Positions 6,551-12,259 of a stretch of DNA of 12,259 nucleotides are shown one piece after another. The position numbers and the translations under genes were made by a program. The first letter of the stretch is position 1. Every line of letters begins with the position of its first letter. The notes beneath the pieces are model-generated. The model had not been told where the DNA came from. It did not search any database and was given only the letters and a program-made list of their open reading frames with translations. The DNA comes from Euperipatoides rowelli (lineage: Eukaryota > Onychophora > Udeonychophora > Euonychophora > Peripatopsidae): the NCBI GenBank assembly GCA_003024985.2, contig PXIH01S0019281.1; one strand, written 5' to 3'.

Positions 6551-7310
6551 AAAGTAGGAAGACCATGCCATACCTGGAACGATAACCAAAGGTGAAAAAA
6601 CGAAGACAGTCCCAAATCCATCAGAAGTGTGAATAGAATCAAAGGATAAACTCAGGAGGGAAGGGGAAAAAATTCAAAATATTCTCCAACCAGCAAAGTC
6701 TTAAAAAAAAAAAAGTGATACTCTGGCTCACAAAAAGCAAAGAAGAAATGCTTATCCAAATAGAAGAGAAAGATAGGATTTAGAGGGAGCCAATGTAAAG
6801 CCATATAGAGAAAAACCCTAACAAGAAAGACAAACAAAATTATTACATGTAAGAAAAAAATGTAATTCAAGGGCAAGATCTGGACACAACACAAGATTGG
6901 AAAGCCTTAGCTAATTCAAAAGGAAAGGAATAGACAGAGACGAAATCCCAAGATAGATGATCCAAGGGTCAAACAAACAAGAAAATGGAATCAAATTACC
7001 GGCAGTTCATGTTTAGGTTATAAATGTTTTACCTTAATGTTCATTAAATGTTCAGTGATTTGTTGTGTTGTATTGTCATGTGATGTCCTGTACAGGCTCT
7101 GTGCGACTAAGTGCGAGCAGTAGTGTGTTGTCCTTAACATGGTTGGTATACTATATAGCCCGTAATACCGTGAGTAAGTTACCCTTGCGGGGCCGGCAGA
7201 ACGAACGAAACAAAATATATGAGGGAAAGACTTTGTTACCCAGCATGCACCTATTGCTACCCAGCATACACCTATTAAGAAACAATAAAAGCTTTGAATT
7301 CACCTAAATT
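6551..7310 (+). mobile_element. 5'-truncated second copy of the same LINE
   Basis: It begins close to GTAGGAAGACCATG (6554-6567), identical to 2675-2688 in copy 1. Colinear matches follow: AGTCCC...TCCA-CAGAAG (6608-6628), AAAATATTCT (6676-6685), AAAAGCAAAGAAGA (6734-6747), and CTGTACAGGCTCTGTGC (7088-7104). Spacing between the outer blocks is 534 nt here and 533 nt in copy 1. The tail continues about 200 nt beyond the point where copy 1 stops matching. It includes a GC-richer patch (7187-7200) and an AATAAA (7284-7289), and gives the best view of the family's true 3' end. The coding part (only the last 100 or so codons) is broken. Confidence 0.75.
7235..7276 (+). repeat. Tandem 21-bp duplication in the LINE tail
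   Basis: Two 21-bp units (7235-7255 and 7256-7276) share GTTACCCAGCATGCACCTATT with two mismatches. They lie just before AAGAAACAATAAAA. Short tandem units at the extreme 3' end are common in LINEs of the RTE type. Confidence 0.7.
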
Positions 7311-9375
7311 TTGCCACCAAAGTTCTGTTTTTTTTTTAAATACTTAAGCGGCATCCAAGTCCATTATACTGTAAGTGGAAATATGCACACAAGGATGGGT
7401 TTAGTTAGACATGTTCATTACCAGGATAAAGACCAAAGCTCAAATGTGAGTTTTGTTTTAACTAAATTGGTGATTAGGGAGAACTTTAAGCCCCACCACA
7501 GGGTCCAGAGGCCTTACCCCTGGAACAAAAATTTAAGTAGTGCAGCATGGGCTCTGATAATATTTAAAATATACAGTACTGTAGGTGTAGCTGAAATAAA
7601 TTTGTGATGTAATCTTTTACTTAGAAAATAATAATTATAGTACTTTTTAAAAGCTCTCTAATGTCTTAAATTTTACTTACTGTACATTTTAATCTTATTT
7701 TAAAAAAAATGTCATTTAGTCAATGCCTTCACATTGCAGTAAACTACATTTTTTAAAAGTTTTATTTTTTATTCAGCATTATTAGGTTACATTTTTGCTC
7801 AGATTTTCTTTCCATTTCATTGGAATCTCATAATCTCACAAAAAATATTAAAAAGTCAAATGAATGATAAAATAAAATTCCACTGTTTTGCTTTTTTTTT
7901 TTTTTTTTTTTTTGTTTGTCACTAGATCTATATAAAACCTATTGTCTTACCTGATCATCTTAAATTTCATATTAATTGTTTTTTTTTTTTTTAATGTTTT
8001 AAATTAATCTTAATTTAAATGTAAATGAAAAAAATGTCAATCTTTTCTTTTTTAACATTTTACTACCAAGCAATGCTAATTAGCTACATGCTTTAATTTA
8101 AATCAGCCATTTAAAAATTAATTAAATAAATCTTGAGTAAATCAGTAATTAAAAACAAATTTTGATTGTAGTTATTTTTGTGGAGGACTGATTGATTTTT
8201 TATTAGATAACTAAAAAAATATGCCCTACTAAAGTGTTAATTTCCTAGTTCAGCACAGTCACCATTAAGCTCAAATATAAGACGATGTTTTGTACTCACA
8301 ATATGGAAACCACCCTTGTACACAGTAGATAGTTTTGTGAACTTTTTAAATGTGAAAATAGATTATTTTAGAGAGTTTGATTTAAACACAAAGCAAAGTT
8401 AGTAGTAATGGCTTATTTTTTTATTATTTTTTATAACTGCAACAAAATATGGAAATACACAGTGTATTTTTAGAAATTATTAGGTGGTCCTGCCTGGCTT
8501 GAATTAGCTAAAAGCCAGTTGCCCGCCACTATAATTTAACATTTCTGGGCAGTCGGCATACTAATTTTAGAACATTGTGTTGTTTTAAAACCAGAACCAG
8601 AAATACAATCTAAAATGAATTGAAAAAGTTATTAAATAAAAGTGAATATTAGCATAAGTTATAGATTATTTATGATTTTCATCTTCATACATTTTCAATC
8701 ATTAAGTTTAAGTGTTAAAACATTAATGTTCAGATTGTTGAGCATTGTAAGACATCAATGTGGCTTTTTTCATTGTGAGCTGCTAAGCTAATCAAACTTC
8801 AACTAATTACCAAGTTCATCCTAAAGTATCAATACTGTGATACTTTTTCTTGTTTAAATATTTTATTCTTGAATTATTTACAGTATAGGCTACTAAATAA
8901 ATCATTTTTATATGATAAACTTATTTTAAGAATTCTTTGCTTAAACGCAATCTCCATTAATCAAAACCATTTACTGGCGATATATCAAGCCTAGGAAGCA
9001 GAACACCCCTTCATTGTTGTTATAATTGTACTATTATCAAGAATTATAACTCGTCACAAGGGGTAATCTCTTATTTTGTAGTAAGACGACATCAAGTGCC
9101 CGACTATTTACCGCAACTTTGCAATGTGTTTCAATTTAACTCGGATTACAGTTTTATTTTGAGGAATTGTTTTGCAGATAAATTACAAGTAAATTTAAAA
9201 TCCTGATAGATCTGGTAATCATTTTTAAAAAAATATCTTCATTTTTTAAAATGCTAACATTTAGGTATTGCTAAATTATAGAATAATGAATTGATAATTT
9301 AAATTGAATTTGATTAAATAAACAAAACTTTGCAAGTTGTTTAATTTTGATTAGAATGGTCTGTTACTGCTTTAA
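7311..9375. other. AT-rich presumed intron 5' of the PTB exon
   Basis: No gene is seen. The stretch contains long homopolymers (22 T at 7892-7913, another T-run at 7980-7992) and a perfect 10-bp palindrome ACAGTACTGT (7573-7582). A 7-bp inverted repeat CTGGCTT/AAGCCAG sits at 8494-8500 and 8512-8518. Many UCUU-type pyrimidine motifs occur. It is interpreted as intron because it leads directly into the PTB exon acceptor. Confidence 0.55.
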
Positions 9376-9424
9376 TTTTATCCATTTTTATTTATTTTCA
9401 TTATCTTTTTTTTCATTGTTCTAG
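9376..9424 (+). promoter_or_regulatory. 3' splice site and pyrimidine tract of the PTB exon
   Basis: A pyrimidine-dominated run ends in ATTGTTCTAG with AG at 9423-9424. The AG itself forms part of an in-frame TAG relative to the exon, so the reading frame cannot extend upstream. The tract includes TATCTTTT, a type of sequence PTB itself binds, so self-regulation is conceivable but not shown. Confidence 0.8.
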
Positions 9425-9574
9425 GTAAAATTAGATAAAAATCACACTGGCAAACCATCAAGAGTAATTCACATCCGAAACATTCCTAATGAAGTCACTG
9501 AAGCTGAAATTATTCATCTTGGTATTCCATTTGGTCGTGTCACAAACATATTGGTGTTAAAAGGCAAAAATCAG
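9425..9574 (+). CDS. PTBP1: Polypyrimidine tract-binding protein, exon encoding the first half of RRM1
   Basis: PTB proteins bind CU-rich RNA through four RRMs and control alternative splicing in the nucleus. This 150-nt exon encodes 50 residues with no partial codons at either end. After a short linker it reads [10 protein letters not shown], where V-I-H-I-R-N is the RNP2 strand of RRM1. Helix 1 ([10 protein letters not shown]), [11 protein letters not shown] and the start of RNP1, K-G-K-N-Q, follow. The donor after Q splits RNP1, so the next exon should begin with A-F or similar. The match to animal PTBP1/2/3 RRM1 is unambiguous; the paralogue cannot be told from this exon, and most invertebrates have a single gene. 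In-frame stops bound it on both sides (TAG 9422-9424; TAA at 9590-9592). Third positions are AT-rich (12 of 50 G/C). Skipping would keep the frame but remove half of RRM1. Confidence 0.93.
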
Positions 9575-9862
9575 GTAAGAATTATTATTTAATTTGACTC
9601 ATATAGGCTAGATATCTTACTAAGTGCAACTCTCCCATTTGTTTCTTTAAAGAAAAATAGAAAAACTTGGTAAACATAGTCGTCGACATCAAGATTGTTA
9701 AAATGTTTGTTTTGATTATTAATTTAGGTCTTTTTTTTCTTCTTTTACCAAGAATCCTCATATAATATTCCTTGCCAAGTTGGTGTGATTTCATGACCTA
9801 ATAACAAATACTGGGATTTACTGGCATTGGATTTTTTTAACTTTTAGTAGTTACAGTATAGT
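9575..9862 (+). other. Start of the intron after the PTB exon
   Basis: The donor is CAG|GTAAGA at 9575, a strong consensus site. The following sequence is AT-rich with no recognised gene. Open frames here on the minus strand are short and unconvincing. Confidence 0.65.
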
Positions 9863-10025
9863 ATGATATATTTGATATACTGCATCACAGCATCAGGAAT
9901 GGAAAAAGTGGCCAAAGGAAGTAAACCTTCCGGTATCCAAGCTGCTTCTTCCGAACTTCCAACTATTCAGTTACAGAAGGAAAGAGGTGATGCCCCACCA
10001 GTAGGTCCAGAGGTAGACCTCAATA

Positions 10026-10043
10026 GGGGGGGGGGGGGGGGGG
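10026..10043. repeat. 18-G homopolymer
   Basis: A run of 18 G is followed by AAGCCCCC, inside the orphan ORF. It is the longest of three G-runs in the window, the others being at 3090-3100 and 5092-5106. The exact length may be a sequencing uncertainty. Confidence 0.85.
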
Positions 10044-10097
10044 AAGCCCCCTTGCAATTGAAAGCTTTAGTCAAAAAGAGGGGGGCAAAGGGCTTAG

Positions 10098-10113
10098 GCT
10101 GGCACTTGCCAGC
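10098..10113. repeat. Short tight hairpin
   Basis: GCTGGCA (10098-10104) pairs with TGCCAGC (10107-10113) across a 2-nt loop, within the orphan ORF. It could be the inner part of a transposon terminus. Confidence 0.35.
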
Positions 10114-10433
10114 TAACGACATAAATAATAAATGTTTGTTGGAATTAGCAAGGCCACTCCGAGAAAATAATACAACCTGTAACATTCCTTTATTCTAAAG
10201 AGTGTACACACATTCATTAGAATAAATGACCTGAATAAATTTCTTTTGATGCACGCTTATAAAGGAATTAAATTGATTACAATCTCATAGTTCTGACTAT
10301 GAATGCAACATTTATTATAAAAATAGAATGTCACATTAAGGAAGTAAACATTACCTGAATGAAAATAAGCTTTTCCTTTCCATGGTGAATGTATACACCA
10401 AAATACAAATAACTAGTAGATTTGTTATAATGT

Positions 10434-10496
10434 ATTTCTTAGATTTTCTCAAAAGTTGGAGTTCTCTATTACTTTTGAGAAAATACATTAAGAAAT
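10434..10496. repeat. Two-part inverted repeat (possible MITE core)
   Basis: The inner arms are perfect over 13 bp, TTTTCTCAAAAGT (10444-10456) and ACTTTTGAGAAAA (10471-10483), with a 14-nt loop. Outside them ATTTCTTA (10434-10441) pairs with TAAGAAAT (10489-10496), offset by a few unpaired bases. No clear target-site duplication was found. Flanks on both sides (10199-10433 and 10497-10740) hold no recognised gene. Confidence 0.65.
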
Positions 10497-10740
10497 TCAA
10501 ATTAAGACTTTCTCGTGTGTTTTAAATTGCCACACCTTCGTTAAGACAATCCAGAAAAAGGATCCATGTAGTAAGTTTATCCATTTGTTAATTCATCTGC
10601 AGAAAGAAACGGATTCTAGCTTCCAGGACCAGGACTATACTGTATATTAAATTATGAAAACGTTTTCACTTCATTGAAAATCAGTGAATAATTAATATCA
10701 ATCAAAAGATTTGTTGAAATTAAGCTATTTTGACTTCTGT

Positions 10741-11263
10741 AATGGCTTTTTTGTTCCTGACATCAATATGCTTGAAAAATAAGCTAATTGACTCCCAGCA
10801 AGACATGGTCTTGGAAGATATGGTTCAAAAAGAAGATAACTTAATTAGGTTTTTTTAACATACAGTACTATTTCCTTAATAATAGTATTTTTCTTTATTT
10901 GCTGTAGCCTATTGGAAAACTATATTATCTCTCTTAGTGAAACAACTATTAGCAAATCAGTATTCATAATGAACAAACACAGGACCCAAATTAATAAGAT
11001 GCATTTAGATTAGCAGCTTAGGTTTGCTGCTTCAAAATGCTCAGCATTTTGAATTTAGTGTTGTACTGTAGGTCCTCTTAATTTTACAATCACTTTTTTG
11101 TTGAAAATGTTACCAACATCAATAACTTTGAACAAATAATACAGAAATACTAGCTGTTGTGCCCATCAATATTTAAAATTGAGTTTTGTAGGTCTTCCAT
11201 TCTGAAATCGCTTTTTTGTAGAAAATTTTCCTGACATCAATAAATAACATACTGTATACTATC
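10741..11263 (+). repeat. Decayed repeat family, two units about 118 bp apart plus a partial third
   Basis: Units at about 11061-11178 and 11179-11263 share TGTAGGTC, then CTTTTTTGT-GAAAAT-TT and ACATCAATAA in the same order. CTTTTTTG is at 11093 and 11211. A third, shorter match, GGCTTTTTTGTTCCTGACAT then CAAT, is at 10744-10767. Between the units lies ATACTAGCTGTTGTGCCC (11147-11164), which from memory resembles conserved tail words of some RTE-type elements. No ORF is present. Confidence 0.55.
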
Positions 11264-11591
11264 TGCCAACTGTAGGGATTTTCCATAGTTGCTATGATTT
11301 ATATTGCATCACTCTGGTGCCATGGAGACATTTCTAAAACTACAATTTTGAATAATAATAAGTGTATTATAATCACCTTTTTAATATTGAGTTATTCAAA
11401 CAGAAAATTCTATTTGTAATGAATTTAATACTATTGCCATTAAAAATAAGGCAATTTAAAATTTGCCTATTAAAGAATATCACTAAATTTGCTTTTCAAA
11501 TGAAAATCTTTAATTTTTCCTTGCATTATTAGTAGTGATTTACCAAGTTCTAAAAATGTTGGGTATTGTGTACTCGTTAAAAAAGAGCTTT

Positions 11592-11638
11592 GCTACCCAG
11601 CCGGGTACCGAGTAGCCTACCCTGTAGCTTGTTGATTT
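11592..11638. other. Local GC-richer patch with inverted words
   Basis: GCTAC (11592-11596) and GTAGC (11612-11616) flank CCAGCCGGGTACCGA, and GTAGC recurs at 11634-11638 (complete word TGTAGC). The patch stands out from AT-rich flanks and may be a small repeat. The stretch 11264-11591 holds nothing recognised. Confidence 0.3.
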
Positions 11639-11672
11639 ACTTATAATGAAGATTTCCCTGACTTGTATATCA

Positions 11673-12259
11673 GTGCAGTGCACTTACTGTTTGTAATTCA
11701 TTAAATCCATGGCATTCAAAAGTATCCATAGTACAGTCTAGTGAATATTGTTTATTTTTTATTGCTGGTTATTGTTTTATATGATCATTACTAACATACA
11801 AAGTTATCAATTTTTTAGACTTTATTTTCATTAAAACACTGAAAAACAACAAGTCAAAACTTACAATATGTTTGACTATTTTCCATCGTATTTTTTTTTT
11901 TCTTTTATTAAATTAGCGCAGCGTGCTCACGGTTTATAATTAATTAAATCCATGGTAACCCAAATTATCCAAAACATAGTGAATATTATTTATTATTGTT
12001 GCTGGTTAATGTTATCCGTTAACTAAATTTTTAAGTTATCAATTTTTTAGACTTCATTTTCATCAAGACTGACACTAAAAACCAAGTTTATTTTCCATAT
12101 TTTTTTTATTAAATTAATATTAATTTTTAATTAATTAAATCCGTGGTTGTCAAAATATCCAAAGTTTAGTGTACTGTATATTGTTTATTTTTATTGCTGG
12201 TTAATGTTGTCTGTTACTAACTTAAGTTATCTATTTTTTAGACTTATTTTCATCAAAAC
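11673..12259 (+). repeat. Imperfect tandem array, three units, running off the right edge
   Basis: Unit 1 starts about 11673, unit 2 about 11916 and unit 3 about 12107. Shared blocks in order are TTAAATCC-TGG, ATCCA-AG/AAC-TAGTG, TTTATT...TTGCTGGTTA-TGTT, AAGTTATC-ATTTTTTAGACTT, and ATTTTCAT-AA. The TAAATCC word lies at 11702, 11945 and 12136, so the periods are 243 and 191 bp. The difference is largely an extra stretch in unit 1 after TTTTCATTAAAACAC. The array probably continues beyond the window. It lies within the PTB intron. Confidence 0.75.

Larger units (their letters stand above)
9863..10198 (+). pseudogene. Orphan ORF (111 codons) in the PTB intron, interrupted by poly-G
   Basis: The frame runs from ATG 9863 to TAA 10196-10198 and is more GC-rich than its surroundings between about 9890 and 10170. 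It contains K-G-S-K-P-S-G-I-Q, Q-K-E-R-G-D-A-P-P and, after a glycine run encoded by the 18-G tract, K-K-R-G-A-K-G-L-G-W-H-L. I do not recognise it. The basic K-P-S-G start faintly recalls the N termini of hAT-type transposases, but that is weak. It is more likely a transposon-derived fragment than a host exon. An AG at 9890-9891 (ATCACAG) could act as an acceptor, but the upstream sequence is not pyrimidine-rich. The G-run would be prone to length changes that shift the frame. Confidence 0.3.

Noticed and set aside
7065-7607. Two plus-strand frames of 80 and 98 codons
   Set aside because: The first lies inside the LINE 3' untranslated region and the second in AT-rich flank. Neither has coding character or recognised motifs.
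9585-9794. Minus-strand frame of 69 codons after the PTB exon
   Set aside because: It is short, lysine/isoleucine-rich and in AT-rich intron, with no motif or neighbour to support it.
10879-10920. TTTCTTTATTTGCTGTAG as the acceptor of the next PTB exon
   Set aside because: The sequence after it does not encode the expected continuation of RNP1 (A-F-I or similar) and no other match was seen up to 12259.
1-12259. tRNA, rRNA or CRISPR array
   Set aside because: I found no B-box-like GGTTCGAATC word with a matching cloverleaf, no rRNA sequence, and no regularly spaced short repeats with unique spacers.

Overview
The window is animal nuclear DNA. Most of it is AT-rich and intron-like, with decayed mobile elements and one clear conserved coding exon. 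That exon (9425-9574, + strand) encodes the first half of RRM1 of a polypyrimidine tract-binding protein (PTBP family). It lies between a pyrimidine-rich 3' splice site and a strong CAG|GTAAGA donor. The exon differs from vertebrate PTB at many positions, the introns are large, and a LINE lies upstream. A non-vertebrate metazoan fits best, perhaps a marine invertebrate, but I cannot name the species.

Layout. 1-110: short direct and inverted repeats. About 115-3230: a non-LTR retrotransposon (LINE, + strand) with an apurinic-type endonuclease, linker, reverse transcriptase and C-terminal tail, all broken by frameshifts, stops and a roughly 0.3 kb internal tandem duplication. About 3344-4757: a compact, gene-like module that I do not recognise. 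It has an inverted CCAAT pair, a palindromic CRE, a TATA box and initiator, a first exon opening at the first ATG, a 153-nt GT-AG intron, further coding-like frames ending at 4726, and poly(A) signals directly after the stop. About 4890-5036: a second promoter and leader with the same core layout and a 26-codon ORF. It is followed at 5068 by a hAT-like terminal repeat that may have interrupted it. 5107-6335: no gene seen. 6336-7310: a LINE 3'-tail remnant, then a 5'-truncated second copy of the same LINE. 7311-9424: AT-rich presumed intron. 9425-9574: the PTB exon. 9575-12259: downstream intron with a GC-richer orphan ORF holding an 18-G run, a long inverted repeat, a decayed repeat of about 118 bp, and a tandem array of about 190-240 bp units running off the right edge.

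If an earlier PTB exon lies left of the window, both LINEs and the unknown module sit in one PTB intron in the sense orientation. The next PTB exon, which should continue RNP1, was not found before 12259. The most interesting item is the 3.3-5.0 kb module. Its promoter architecture is repeated about 1.41 kb apart, and its third-codon-position GC is far higher than that of the PTB exon. It could be a degenerate tandem gene family, a non-coding-flanked transposon gene or an endogenous viral remnant; the sequence alone does not decide.
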